Counted from the first letter of the stretch, positions 8,682-17,417 are shown. The stretch is DNA of 64,000 bases from Desulforapulum autotrophicum HRM2 (GCF_000020365.1 NC_012108.1:4596001-4660000); one strand, 5' to 3'. Notes: generated by a model not told the origin, from the letters alone. Made by a program: numbers and translations.

Positions 8682-10136
8682 ATGAACCCGATAAAGATGG
8701 CAGGTTTTGTCGTGACGGCATTCATATTTTCCCTTGGCCTTGTTTCGGCAGCGCCCCATATGAAAACCGACACCGACTTTTATCCCTATGCCCCTTCCCT
8801 TTTAAAATGGGACAAAACAACGGCTGAATTCACCGATCCTGCCACCTGTGGCGAGTGCCACCCGGAAAAGTACGAAGAGTGGCAGGGTTCCATGCACGCC
8901 ATGGCCTTTAAAGACCCCATTTACCAGGGAGAGTTAAACCTTGCCAGGGAAGAAGCCGGACATGACACGGCCCGGTTGTGCGAAGGCTGCCACACCCCTG
9001 CCGCCGTGGTTACGGGCGAAGTAAAGGGCACACCGGACTTCAAGGGCTTGAGCCCCCTTGCCATGGCCGGAGTGTCCTGCGATGTGTGCCACTCGGTCAA
9101 GGATCACACGGGCTGGCAGACCCCCTATCACCAGCCTGAAAACGGATCCCTGGTCCTCTCACCGGGTCGGGAAGAGGATGGGGAGGCGATGCTCACAAAA
9201 TACGGCCCCATGGAACCCTATGATGGGTGCGGGGACGATTTTCACACCTGTGTACAATCCAAACTTCACACCACATCGGAACTGTGCGCCTCCTGCCACC
9301 AGGTGTTCAACGCCCGGACCCACACACCCCTTGAGGCCACCTACCAGGAGTGGAAGGAGGGTGCCTATTCCACACACGACATCCAATGCCAGGATTGTCA
9401 CATGGTCGACACTGCGACATTTAAGCGATCGGCAGACCAGTTTGTAAAACCTGCATCAGGCGAACACCGCCACTACTTTAACGGAGCCAACCTGCTGCTG
9501 TACAGCATGACTGCCAATGCGGCCCAAAAGGCCGGAAACGAGGCCCTTGCCGCCAATGCCCGGGAAAAGTACACAATGGCCGAGGCCAGGCTTAAGGCCG
9601 CAGCCGAGCTTGAGGTGTCAGGGGGATATACCAACGGCAGGCTTACTGAAATCCATGTCCGGGTCAAAAACGTCCGGGCTGGTCACAACCTGCCCACCTC
9701 TTTGACCAATATCCGTGAAATGTGGCTGGAGGTGACGGCAAGCGACGGGACCGGAAAGACCATCATATCCACGGGAACCGTGGATGACAGGGGGAAAATC
9801 GCAGATGGTGCGAAAATTTTCAACACCATGGGACAGGATGCAAACTTCAAATTTTCCATTCACCCCTGGGAAATAGAGACCTTCTCTAAAAAAGAAACCA
9901 TTCCCCCAAAGGGATCCCGGGTTGTGGTGTATGGAATAAATCCGGAAGGAACGGGACCCGTGACGATCCATGCCAGGCTTCAATTCCGCCAGGCAAGCCA
10001 GGCAATTGCGGAAAAACTTTACAGCCTGTTTCCCGACCCGGCACTTGCTGAAAAAACCTATGGGGTCAAACAATTACCCATGATTCCCGTTGTGGAGATG
10101 ACCTCCACAACGGTTGTATTAAAGGATCAGATTTAA
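8682..10136 (+). CDS. Exported pentahaem cytochrome c (cytochrome c554-like)
   Basis: Five CXXCH haem sites are visible: CGECH, CEGCH, CDVCH, CASCH and CQDCH, all in the N-terminal half, which resembles cytochrome c554/NapC-like multihaem folds. A signal peptide (MAGFVVTAFIFSLGLVSAAP) directs export. The C-terminal half has no haem motif and looks like a beta-rich domain. ATG 8682 is chosen because GGAG lies seven bases before it; an ATG 12 codons upstream is possible. About 484 aa. A periplasmic electron carrier or reductase; it could receive electrons from the nearby exported formate dehydrogenase, though that link is inferred from proximity only. Confidence 0.85.
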   Translation: MNPIKMAGFVVTAFIFSLGLVSAAPHMKTDTDFYPYAPSLLKWDKTTAEFTDPATCGECHPEKYEEWQGSMHAMAFKDPIYQGELNLAREEAGHDTARLCEGCHTPAAVVTGEVKGTPDFKGLSPLAMAGVSCDVCHSVKDHTGWQTPYHQPENGSLVLSPGREEDGEAMLTKYGPMEPYDGCGDDFHTCVQSKLHTTSELCASCHQVFNARTHTPLEATYQEWKEGAYSTHDIQCQDCHMVDTATFKRSADQFVKPASGEHRHYFNGANLLLYSMTANAAQKAGNEALAANAREKYTMAEARLKAAAELEVSGGYTNGRLTEIHVRVKNVRAGHNLPTSLTNIREMWLEVTASDGTGKTIISTGTVDDRGKIADGAKIFNTMGQDANFKFSIHPWEIETFSKKETIPPKGSRVVVYGINPEGTGPVTIHARLQFRQASQAIAEKLYSLFPDPALAEKTYGVKQLPMIPVVEMTSTTVVLKDQI

Positions 10137-10148
10137 AAATTACCGATT

Positions 10149-10173
10149 GGGGACAGGTTCAACACCTGTCCCC
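10149..10173. terminator. Bidirectional hairpin between convergent cytochrome and cooS genes
   Basis: GGGGACAGGT (10149-10158) and ACCTGTCCCC (10164-10173) pair perfectly around TCAAC. It lies 13 bases after the cytochrome stop and 13 bases from the cooS stop, so it can serve both strands, although the T-runs are weak (GGGTTTTGG on the plus strand). Confidence 0.7.
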
Positions 10174-10185
10174 ATGGGTTTTGGT

Positions 10186-12150
10186 TTAAAGCTGCCGTCT
10201 GTCATCCATACCCACAAGCACCCGCTCCCTTGCCTGGTCAATGCCAAGCTCCTTTCGCTTCTTGTCAATATGGGCGATCATCTTTCTTGCCATCTCAATG
10301 GGATCCTTATCAAATCCCCATTTCCCAAGCCCCTGCTCTTCAAGCCCGTTAAAGAGAAGGTTGTGGAACTTGGTATTCTCCACAATGGGAAAGGTGACGC
10401 CAAAAACGGTATAAACACCCGATGCCACAAAATAGTGCCCAATGGAAATGGCCTTTTCACTCATGTACTCAGGCGCTGCCCCTGCAACGGGCAGGTCTGC
10501 AATGGAGTCTCCAAGCCCGCCCTGGGCCACCATGGCCGAGGCCGCAATCAGGATTCGTGAGTTGTCCACGCAGGATCCAAGCCCGAGGACAGGCGGCATG
10601 CCTACGGTTTCACAAACCTCCCTCAAACCCGGTCCCGCATAGTGGGCAGCCTCTGGCGAGGCAAGGCCGGCCTTTGCAATGGCGATCTGTGCGCAGCCGG
10701 TCAACAGCACCAGCACATCGTTCTTGATCAGCTCTTTTACAAGCTGGATGTGGGAATCATCCTGCTTGGTCCTGGGGTTTGTACAGCCCACAACACCTGC
10801 AACACCGCGGATTCTGCCGTTGATAATGTTCTCATTAAGGGGGGCATACCCGCCCCTGAAGGTCCCGCCGAGCATGTACTGGACGTACTCGTGGCTGAAT
10901 CCCTGGATGCCTGTTTTCACCTCTTTGGGGATCTCGATGGGATGCACCCGGTTCTTAAACCTTGAGATTGCCTTGATAACGATCTCATCCGTACACTCCA
11001 TGGGAAGATGGTCGTTAAATTCGATATGAACAGCCCCCTCAATGTGGGCCCGGGTGTTGGTGGTGATCAGGGGCGTATTGTAACACTTTGCAACTTCCGC
11101 AAGCCCCTGCTTGATACACTGGATATCAACGGCCATGGTATCCACGGCCCCGGTGACCAGAATCGCCTCTGTGGACGAGAAGTTGCCGGCATGGGGAATT
11201 CCATGACGGGACATCATTTCAGCGCCCGAGCAGCACATGCCCACCAGGTTGATGCCGTCGGCCCCTGCATCCTTGGCCGCCTGGACCAGGGTGGGGCTTG
11301 CCACGGAAACCACCATGGACTCAAACAGGTTGGGTTCATGGCCGTGAATGATGATGTTGACCATCTTCTCCTTGAGAACCCCCATGTTCACCCCCACTTC
11401 GACTGGAGAAGGGGTACCAAAGAGAATGTCTGAAATCTCGGTGGCAACCATGGAGCCACCCCAGCCGTCGGACAGGGCTGTTCTGTTTGCCTGTTTGGTG
11501 ATGTTCTCGTAGTGCTGATCAACCCCAATGTGGGTACGATGCATCATCTCCATGATCTCCCGCATGGCCCCCCGGGGAACAATGCCAAGTTTCCGCCAGG
11601 TCTCAAGGGTTCCCTTGGGGACCCTTTTTACAAATGGCATCTCGCCGTCCACCTGGGTGTAGGTTCGTTCAAGCTCCTTGTAAAGATCGGTTGAGATATC
11701 CTGGTCGCTCCTTCCTTCGGTTTCAATGTCCAGGGACTTGGCAACACTGTGGAGTTTAAAACTGTCCTTGATCTCGTAATCCAGGATCTTACCGTTCACG
11801 ACATCACGGAAGAGTTCAAGCATGGCCATGCCGTGATCCGTATGGGCTGCAGCTCCGGATGCTACGGCCCTGGCAAAGTTTCTCGCCATAATGGTATCAA
11901 TGGTGGCGCCACATACCCCCACCTTTTTATAAGGATCACGGGCATTCAATCGACAGGGTCCCATGAAACAATTTTTGCAACAGGCAGAATCGGCCCCAAT
12001 GGGACAGGGCTTCATATCCTCGGCCCGGTCAAAAGCAAGGACCACCCCGTCTTTTCTGGCCTTGGTAATCATCTGGGCCGTGGAATCACAGGCTGTGCAA
12101 TCCTTGGGGTCCATCATGGTTTTTGTATTTTTATCATCTTTTTTATTCAT
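10186..12150 (-). CDS. cooS: Anaerobic carbon-monoxide dehydrogenase, catalytic subunit
   Basis: 654 aa Ni-Fe-S CO dehydrogenase, interconverting CO and CO2. The N-terminal cysteine groups (CPIGADSACCKNCFMGPC, residues about 49-66) bind the D and B clusters. Later blocks include GMCCSGAEM and VVGCTNPR, typical of CooS/CdhA catalytic subunits. ATG 12150 has GGGAG six bases upstream; an ATG at 12222 lacks this and would add an atypical 24-residue head. No acetyl-CoA synthase, CooC or CooF gene is adjacent, so this is an isolated cooS that may work in CO oxidation or redox balancing rather than as the core Wood-Ljungdahl enzyme. A long upstream region carries the palindrome at 12400. Confidence 0.95.
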   Translation of the reverse strand: MNKKDDKNTKTMMDPKDCTACDSTAQMITKARKDGVVLAFDRAEDMKPCPIGADSACCKNCFMGPCRLNARDPYKKVGVCGATIDTIMARNFARAVASGAAAHTDHGMAMLELFRDVVNGKILDYEIKDSFKLHSVAKSLDIETEGRSDQDISTDLYKELERTYTQVDGEMPFVKRVPKGTLETWRKLGIVPRGAMREIMEMMHRTHIGVDQHYENITKQANRTALSDGWGGSMVATEISDILFGTPSPVEVGVNMGVLKEKMVNIIIHGHEPNLFESMVVSVASPTLVQAAKDAGADGINLVGMCCSGAEMMSRHGIPHAGNFSSTEAILVTGAVDTMAVDIQCIKQGLAEVAKCYNTPLITTNTRAHIEGAVHIEFNDHLPMECTDEIVIKAISRFKNRVHPIEIPKEVKTGIQGFSHEYVQYMLGGTFRGGYAPLNENIINGRIRGVAGVVGCTNPRTKQDDSHIQLVKELIKNDVLVLLTGCAQIAIAKAGLASPEAAHYAGPGLREVCETVGMPPVLGLGSCVDNSRILIAASAMVAQGGLGDSIADLPVAGAAPEYMSEKAISIGHYFVASGVYTVFGVTFPIVENTKFHNLLFNGLEEQGLGKWGFDKDPIEMARKMIAHIDKKRKELGIDQARERVLVGMDDRRQL

Positions 12151-12399
12151 TATTGCTCCCTGATTTAAATGGCGGTTACGACAAAAGAAAAGTGTTTCAT
12201 GATACACTTGTGTCTTAGACATATGAACTTTATTGAGACATTGATGCGCTTTTCTCCATGGAAACGTTACGAGCCCCTGCCATCACCTCCTTTTTTCACA
12301 CACAAACTGATTTGCTAATTTAGTTATTAAGGAAACCCAGTCGCCAACCACTCCACAATGGCAGAAAATCTTAATGATATTAGATATATGCAATACTAG

Positions 12400-12414
12400 T
12401 GCCACAATGTGGCA
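12400..12414. promoter_or_regulatory. Candidate operator TGCCACAATGTGGCA upstream of cooS
   Basis: A perfect 15-bp palindrome (seven-base arms, central A). The same site with one mismatch lies inside the nifU promoter at 21419-21433. Here it sits 250 bp before the cooS start and about 37 bp upstream of the promoter for the rubrerythrin pair, so it could control either or both divergent units. The remaining 12151-12525 gap has no gene. Confidence 0.6.
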
Positions 12415-12450
12415 ACATACCCCTGATTCAACCGGAATATGGCTTAAATA

Positions 12451-12479
12451 TTGCAAATTATTTTTCAGCCTAGTATAAA
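12451..12479 (+). promoter_or_regulatory. Sigma-70-like promoter for the zinc-ribbon/rubrerythrin operon
   Basis: TTGCAA (12451-12456) and TATAAA (12474-12479) are separated by 17 bp, close to consensus. The first gene begins 47 bp further with AAGGAG in front. Confidence 0.65.
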
Positions 12480-12525
12480 GGGAGAAAGTCCTTTAACCGT
12501 AAGCAACCCATCGAAGGAGAGAATC

Positions 12526-12708
12526 ATGACCACACCAAAGCATTGCCCCGGTTTTGAACAGTTCAGGGATCTTAAATCATTCATCTGCAAGTGCCCGGCA
12601 TGCGGCGCGGACAATGAAATATTTTCAGACGAATTTGACAAGACCCATGTATGCAAGGACTGTGGCAAGAAAATTGACTTCAAAACCTGCAAGACTGAAA
12701 CGAAATAA
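12526..12708 (+). CDS. Small zinc-ribbon / rubredoxin-like protein (60 aa)
   Basis: Starts at ATG 12526 with AAGGAG (12514-12519) at ideal distance. Sixty residues with CKCPACGAD and CKDCGKK, two paired-cysteine knuckles that would bind zinc or iron in a rubredoxin-like fold, plus three further cysteines. First gene of a two-gene unit with the rubrerythrin 28 bp downstream, suggesting an electron donor or assembly partner for it. Metal identity cannot be decided from sequence. Confidence 0.7.
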   Translation: MTTPKHCPGFEQFRDLKSFICKCPACGADNEIFSDEFDKTHVCKDCGKKIDFKTCKTETK

Positions 12709-12736
12709 AAAAACTGACCTGAAAGGAGGTTCCCAC

Positions 12737-13198
12737 ATGTCGTTCAACTACATCGATGAAATCCTTGCCTATGCCATTGAAAAGGAAGAGGAGGCCGTCG
12801 CATTTTATCAGGAACTGGCTCAAAAAGAGAAATTCGCAGCGCTGAAAGAGACCTTTAACAGCTTTGCCAATGAAGAGAAAAAACACGCAAAAATGATAAC
12901 GGATCTCTCCAAGGACAGATCAAAGATCGAAACCTATGAAATTAAATCCGTCCCAGATCTCAAGATAAGCGACTATCTCGTGGATATTGACTATGAAGAG
13001 GGAATGCTCATGCCCGACATCCTCAGAGTTGCCATGAAACGCGAGGAGCAGGCCGTTCACCTGTACAAAGACCTTGGGGCCAAATCAAACGACCCGGGGC
13101 TTCAGAAAATTTTTGAACTCCTGGCCCAGGAAGAGTCAAAGCACAAACTTGCCCTGGAGTCCATGTACGACGATTTTCTGGCTGACAACGAAAACTGA
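12737..13198 (+). CDS. Rubrerythrin-type ferritin-like di-iron protein
   Basis: 153 aa with two four-helix half-repeats containing the di-iron ligands: EKEEEAVAFY...ANEEKKHAKMI in the first half and KREEQAVHLY...AQEESKHKLALE in the second. There is no rubredoxin tail, so it is an 'erythrin'-like version that needs an external electron donor, plausibly the upstream 60-aa protein. The expected role is peroxide reduction protecting anaerobic metalloenzymes. AAAGGAGG precedes ATG 12737. It stands divergent from the oxygen-sensitive CO dehydrogenase gene. Confidence 0.85.
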   Translation: MSFNYIDEILAYAIEKEEEAVAFYQELAQKEKFAALKETFNSFANEEKKHAKMITDLSKDRSKIETYEIKSVPDLKISDYLVDIDYEEGMLMPDILRVAMKREEQAVHLYKDLGAKSNDPGLQKIFELLAQEESKHKLALESMYDDFLADNEN

Positions 13199-13216
13199 TC
13201 AAACATATTCATCCAA

Positions 13217-13290
13217 GGAGTCAGACTTTTAGTATGGGTCGTCCTGCCATTTAAAAACAGGCACAAAGACACCCCCAAAAGCCTGACTCC
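13217..13290. other. Long-armed inverted repeat between convergent rubrerythrin and icd genes
   Basis: GGAGTCAG-A-CTTTT (13217-13230) pairs with AAAAG-C-CTGACTCC (13277-13290), 13 of 14 positions, around a 46-base loop containing its own CCTG/CAGG pairing. It fills the gap between two convergent genes and probably acts in transcription termination or mRNA 3' protection. Confidence 0.5.
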
Positions 13291-13307
13291 CGCTTATCGG
13301 GACCAGA

Positions 13308-14537
13308 CTAAACCATCCGGTCACATATGGCCCTTGCAAAGGCCGAGCACTTCACCTCCACGGCCCCGGGAATCTGGCGGGCAAGGTCATAGGTGACTAT
13401 TTTTTCGGATATGGTCTGTTCAAGGGCCCGGGTTATTTTCCCGGCCGCCTCGTTCCACCCCATATGCTCGAGCATCATTACGCCCGAAAGGATGAGTGAC
13501 CCCGGGTTAACCTTGTCAAGACCTGCATACTTTGGCGCCGTGCCGTGGGTGGCCTCAAAAAAGGCAATTTCCTCGCCCATGTTGGCCCCGGGAGAGAGTC
13601 CCAGCCCCCCCACCTGGGCTGCCAGGGCATCTGAGACATAATCCCCGTTCAGGTTCGGGGCTGCGATTACGTCATACTCATCGGGTCTCAGCAGCAACTG
13701 CTGGAAAAGGCTGTCGGCAATCCTGTCCTTGATAACAACCCGTCCAGGGGGCTGTTTGCCGTCAAAACGCTCAAACAGCGCTTGTTCAGTAATGGTTTGA
13801 TCGGGAAACCGCTCTGCTGCCACCTCATACCCCCATCGTTTGAAGGCCCCTTCGGTGAACTTCATGATGTTTCCCTTGTGCATGAGGGTGACACTGGTGC
13901 GATGATTCTTGATGGCAAATTCAATGGCCTTTGCCACAAGCCGCTGGGTGTTGGACCGGCTCATGGGCTTGATGCCTATACCTGTATCCGGGGCAAGGGT
14001 TATTCCCCGTTTGGCAAGAAATGCAATTATCTCAAGGGCATCCTTTGAGCCGGCCTCCCACTCAATCCCCCGGTAAAGGTCCTCCATGTTCTCCCGGAAA
14101 ATCACCACATCCGTCAGTTCAGGTGATTTTACAGGGCTTGGAACGCCAGGGATGTAACGTATGGGTCTGACCCCGCAGAACAGCTCAAGCTCCTGGCGCA
14201 ACGTAACGTTGATGCTTCTCTGTCCCTCCCCCACCGGGGTGGTCAAGGGTCCTTTGATGGCGATTTTATAACGTTTTATCACATCCAGGGTCTCCTGGGG
14301 CAGCCACTGGCCGGACTGCCTGAAGGACTTTTCCCCGGCAAGCACCTCCACAAATTGAATTTTCCTGTCCCCGCCATGGACGGCCTTAACCCCTGCTTCC
14401 AGAACCATCCTTGCGGCACGCCAGACATCGGGCCCGATGCCGTCACCCTCAATAAAGGGAACGACGGGAGCATCAACCGTTCCTAGGGGGTATTCACCCT
14501 TGGTTGACCCGGTCTTTTTTACATTTTTTTCCGCCAT
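13308..14537 (-). CDS. icd: NADP-type isocitrate dehydrogenase
   Basis: 409 aa, the normal size for the bacterial homodimeric enzyme. Substrate phosphate-site residues are visible in RSINVTLRQEL, metal/isocitrate residues in NLNGDYVSDALAAQVGGLG, and the nucleotide-site block in EATHGTAPKYAGLDKVNPGS, a pattern typical of NADP-dependent enzymes. It converts isocitrate to 2-oxoglutarate and CO2. It ends a run of minus-strand genes containing citrate synthase, so both entry steps of an oxidative TCA cycle are encoded together; the KorAB operon nearby can take 2-oxoglutarate onward. Confidence 0.95.
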   Translation of the reverse strand: MAEKNVKKTGSTKGEYPLGTVDAPVVPFIEGDGIGPDVWRAARMVLEAGVKAVHGGDRKIQFVEVLAGEKSFRQSGQWLPQETLDVIKRYKIAIKGPLTTPVGEGQRSINVTLRQELELFCGVRPIRYIPGVPSPVKSPELTDVVIFRENMEDLYRGIEWEAGSKDALEIIAFLAKRGITLAPDTGIGIKPMSRSNTQRLVAKAIEFAIKNHRTSVTLMHKGNIMKFTEGAFKRWGYEVAAERFPDQTITEQALFERFDGKQPPGRVVIKDRIADSLFQQLLLRPDEYDVIAAPNLNGDYVSDALAAQVGGLGLSPGANMGEEIAFFEATHGTAPKYAGLDKVNPGSLILSGVMMLEHMGWNEAAGKITRALEQTISEKIVTYDLARQIPGAVEVKCSAFARAICDRMV

Positions 14538-14584
14538 TGGATCCTCCCCTTTTATTTATCAACACACTGGTTTCCCAGTTAGGA

Positions 14585-15181
14585 TCAATCTTTAAACACC
14601 AGTTTCCCGCCAATGAATCCGGCAATACCGGCAGAGGCGAGCATCACAATATTTATCGCAATAAAAATCCCGGCGTTGGAGGACGAAACAACATCCGGCT
14701 GAAACAAAAACCAGACGGTAGAGACCAGGCACAGAACCGTTGTAATGGCTGCAGCAACGATCTTTATCTGGAACAGGGTCGTCAGGGCGCGGTTATATTT
14801 TTTTTCCCACTCCACATACCCTGCAACAAGCACCAAGGGAAGGGATAAAAGTATAAATACCAGGTTGTAGAATCCTGCCTTGGCCATGCTTGCACTGTTA
14901 AACACAAGGGAAAGAATAAAAAAAGTCACCACAACGGGCAAAAGTCCGTTGGGAAAATGAACCGAGACCGGGTGCAGGTGGTGCTTGACCATAAACGCCT
15001 TTATTTTATCAAGGATTGTCACTGGAGCAGGCCTGGCAGGAGGGGCATCGGGTACTGCTTCTGCCGGTGCCGGTTCGATCTCCACAAACTTTGAGGCAGG
15101 TGCATTGCAGATGGGACATTTTTCAGGCGGTGCATCCCCCTCGTGAACATAGTTGCAGATCGTACATTTCCATCGTTTCAT
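14585..15181 (-). CDS. Rubredoxin-like domain fused to a DUF2231-type membrane domain
   Basis: 198 aa. Residues 1-35 carry CTICNY...CPICNAP, a rubredoxin-like iron or zinc knuckle. A proline/alanine-rich linker (about 38-55) leads to four hydrophobic segments (about 75-95, 105-120, 135-155, 165-190) resembling DUF2231 membrane proteins, with His-Pro-V-x-V-H-F-P at the first helix. The architecture suggests a membrane-anchored redox protein linking cytoplasmic rubredoxin-type electron carriers to the membrane. It lies between citrate synthase and isocitrate dehydrogenase on the same strand. Confidence 0.75.
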   Translation of the reverse strand: MKRWKCTICNYVHEGDAPPEKCPICNAPASKFVEIEPAPAEAVPDAPPARPAPVTILDKIKAFMVKHHLHPVSVHFPNGLLPVVVTFFILSLVFNSASMAKAGFYNLVFILLSLPLVLVAGYVEWEKKYNRALTTLFQIKIVAAAITTVLCLVSTVWFLFQPDVVSSSNAGIFIAINIVMLASAGIAGFIGGKLVFKD

Positions 15182-15216
15182 GGGCCGATTTTCTCCTTAT
15201 GGGTAATTGTGAGTCC

Positions 15217-16401
15217 CTATCGCTGGTCCAGATCAACAAACGAACATTCGTCAGGTCCGCAATAGTCTCCGACATAGGCCGCCCCGGGCCGGTAAAGGGC
15301 AGGGGCCGGGGCCGAGGTTGCAAATTTTTCTTCGATCACATGGGCAGCCCAGCCAGGAACCCTTGCAAGGGCAAAAACAGGGGTAAACAGATCCATTGGG
15401 ATTCCCATGGCATAAAAGAGCGAAGCGCTGTAAAAATCAACATTTACAAAGATATCACTCCCCTTTTTCTCCTTGAACCGTTGTTTTGCCGTCTGTTCGA
15501 GTCTGGTGGAAATATCATACCACAGGGTCTGGTTCACCATTTCACCCATCCGTTTTGACATGGGGGCAAGAATGGCGGCCCTGGGATCATCCACCTGGTA
15601 CACGGCATGGCCGAGACCCATGATCTTTTTACCGGCATCAAGGGCATCATTGACATAGGCGTCTATGTTTTCAACCGCTTTGATGGCTTTGAGCATCTCC
15701 ATTACACGAACATTGGCGCCACCGTGGAGTTCTCCAGACAAGGATCCAATGGCGGCGGACACCGCAGCATAGATGTGTGCCCGGGTGGATGCCACCTGCC
15801 GGGCCGTAAAGGTTGAGGCATTAAATGAATGCTCGGCATGGAGCACCAGGGCCGTATCAAAAAACCGGGTGGTCTCAGGCTCGGGCTTCCTGCCAGTGAG
15901 CATGTAAAGAAAGTTCTCGGCATGGCCCAGGCTGTCGTCTGGAACAACCGGCTCCAGGCCTTTTCTGATCCGGTCCCAGGCCGCAATCAGGGAGGCAATC
16001 CCCGCCACCAGGTGTTCGGCACTTACAAGGGTTGACGCCATGGTGTTGTCCCCTGCACCCGGGTCCCCCTGAACCAGCAGAGCCACCCCTGCCTGGAGAA
16101 CATCCATGGGGTTTACGGTGGGTTGAACACTCTTCAAGAACGCCACCAGGGACGGCGAAAGTGCCCGTTTGACCTTCAGTCGCCCGGAAAAGTCCTCAAG
16201 CTCCTTTGCCTTAGGAAGCCTCTCGTAAAGAAGCAGAAACACAACCTCCTCAAACGAGGCGTTTTTGGCAAGTTCAGCCACAAGATAGCCCCGGTAGATC
16301 AACTTACCGGCCTTGGCATCCACCTGGCTGATCCGGGTACTTGCCACCTCAACTCCCCTTAAACCGGTATTCAGTGTGGGCGTGCACTCAAACTCATCCA
16401 T
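15217..16401 (-). CDS. gltA: Citrate synthase
   Basis: 394 aa. Active-site regions are recognisable: LHAEHSFNAST (histidine binding oxaloacetate), GELHGGANVRVMEM (citrate synthase signature histidine) and NVDFYSASLFYAMGIP (catalytic aspartate). The length fits the short type II/methylcitrate-like group, so 2-methylcitrate synthase activity cannot be excluded, though the neighbouring icd favours the TCA cycle. ATG 16401 has GGGGGAAG before it. It lies 13 bp after the ferredoxin:thioredoxin reductase gene, which suggests redox-linked cotranscription. Confidence 0.93.
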   Translation of the reverse strand: MDEFECTPTLNTGLRGVEVASTRISQVDAKAGKLIYRGYLVAELAKNASFEEVVFLLLYERLPKAKELEDFSGRLKVKRALSPSLVAFLKSVQPTVNPMDVLQAGVALLVQGDPGAGDNTMASTLVSAEHLVAGIASLIAAWDRIRKGLEPVVPDDSLGHAENFLYMLTGRKPEPETTRFFDTALVLHAEHSFNASTFTARQVASTRAHIYAAVSAAIGSLSGELHGGANVRVMEMLKAIKAVENIDAYVNDALDAGKKIMGLGHAVYQVDDPRAAILAPMSKRMGEMVNQTLWYDISTRLEQTAKQRFKEKKGSDIFVNVDFYSASLFYAMGIPMDLFTPVFALARVPGWAAHVIEEKFATSAPAPALYRPGAAYVGDYCGPDECSFVDLDQR

Positions 16402-16414
16402 TGCTTCCCCCTTA

Positions 16415-16744
16415 TTAAAACATCTTGTCCGGATCCCGTCGTTCAGGCACATACCTGGGCTCTACCTGGCCCTTTTGATAAGCCTTTGACACATAAAGGC
16501 CGCAAAAGCACGAACCATATTCGGCAACGTCGGGTTCTCGATAATCACAGGGGCAGAAAATATCCCGGTCATTTTCCTTATCCCCTGAGGCAAGCCTGCA
16601 CGGGCAGGCCATGTATCCATAGGTTTCCTTGTTCTGGAGAAGGGCTTCAAGCAATTCATAAACAAGGTTGGTATCATTGTTAAAAAAATACCCCTTGGGT
16701 TCATGGATTTTCCTGAGCTTCTCGTAAAATGCCTTAATCTCCAT
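16415..16744 (-). CDS. Ferredoxin:thioredoxin reductase catalytic subunit
   Basis: 109 aa, the usual length for the FTR beta chain. The family pattern of cysteines appears as CPCR, CPC and CFC motifs (YMACPCRLASG, IFCPCDYR, GSCFCGLYV), which hold a [4Fe-4S] cluster next to a redox disulfide. It uses ferredoxin electrons to reduce a thioredoxin-type partner. The variable alpha subunit of photosynthetic FTR is absent, as in other anaerobes. It overlaps the glutaredoxin-like gene by 11 bp, making that protein the likely substrate. Confidence 0.88.
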   Translation of the reverse strand: MEIKAFYEKLRKIHEPKGYFFNNDTNLVYELLEALLQNKETYGYMACPCRLASGDKENDRDIFCPCDYREPDVAEYGSCFCGLYVSKAYQKGQVEPRYVPERRDPDKMF

Positions 16745-17000
16745 CCTTTATTCCCAGAGCCTCCTTGATTTTATCCTCATGGAATCCCACAATAACGGCA
16801 TCCCCGATAACAATGGTGGGAAAGGAACATCTAGGATTTAACTCCTTGATATCGGCAATGATAGCCTTGCGTTCTTCGCCGGTGAGACTGTCCACATCCA
16901 CAAACTCGTACTTGACCTTACACTCACCAAGAAAGCGTTTGGCAGCCTTGCAATGACTGCAGGTACTCAGCGAATAAATCTTTGCTTTATCATATCCCAT
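16734..17000 (-). CDS. Glutaredoxin/NrdH-like thiol-disulfide protein
   Basis: 88 aa with thioredoxin fold, active site STCSHCKAAKRF (CSHC, residues about 14-17), and a cis-proline in CSFPTIVIGD. It overlaps the FTR catalytic gene and is 3 bp downstream of a zinc-ribbon gene. The likely role is to receive electrons from the FTR subunit and pass them to target disulfides. Glutathione use is unlikely in this type of anaerobe but cannot be tested here. Confidence 0.88.
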   Translation of the reverse strand: MGYDKAKIYSLSTCSHCKAAKRFLGECKVKYEFVDVDSLTGEERKAIIADIKELNPRCSFPTIVIGDAVIVGFHEDKIKEALGIKDGD

Positions 17001-17003
17001 TCT

Positions 17004-17210
17004 TTACTCATCCTTTAATCTACATTCCTTGTCCCATTCCGGGCAGGCCTCTTCCATTGGCGTTTTGTAATGTTCCAGGCACTCGCTGCACTCCATCTCC
17101 ACATTGGGAACATCTCCAAATCTCGCCTTGATCTCCTCTGGGGAAAGATTTGACACGGCGCTGCAGCCGCACTGGGGACAGGATGTCTTTATTTTGTATC
17201 GCTTGCTCAT
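17004..17210 (-). CDS. Small zinc-ribbon protein (68 aa)
   Basis: Two cysteine pairs, SCPQCGC and ECSECLEHY, suggest a zinc ribbon; two more cysteines lie near the acidic C-terminus. AAAGGAG precedes ATG 17210. It is the first gene of the minus-strand redox/TCA operon and ends 3 bp before the glutaredoxin-like gene. No specific family is recognised. Confidence 0.65.
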   Translation of the reverse strand: MSKRYKIKTSCPQCGCSAVSNLSPEEIKARFGDVPNVEMECSECLEHYKTPMEEACPEWDKECRLKDE

Positions 17211-17325
17211 ATCAATCTCCTTTATTTATTGGTAATGACAAAAAAACGATTAACGCGCTTTTAATCTGGGGTTGTATCAATATACTCACAACACCACATT
17301 TTAATGAAAATGAAAATACTTTTTT

Positions 17326-17417
17326 TATATGAAACACCCACCAAAGCATTGCAGACTGAGGCGTTTCCAATTTTGTTGCGGCCGGAGCCATACCTCGCTC
17401 CGGCCATGCCGCTTATA
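17326..17417 (+). repeat. Dispersed double-hairpin repeat, copy B
   Basis: Begins TATATGAAACACCC. First hairpin: GAAACACC (17331-17338) against GGCGTTTC (17360-17367). Second hairpin: GGCCGGAGC (17390-17398, shared ends) against GCTCCGGCC with loop CATACCTC, a nine-pair perfect stem. It ends CTTATAT, where copy C begins, so the two share a TATAT junction. Confidence 0.85.

Noticed and set aside
12451-12525. Upstream extension of the zinc-ribbon gene
   Set aside because: It would overlap the -35/-10 promoter; ATG 12526 has the ribosome binding site.
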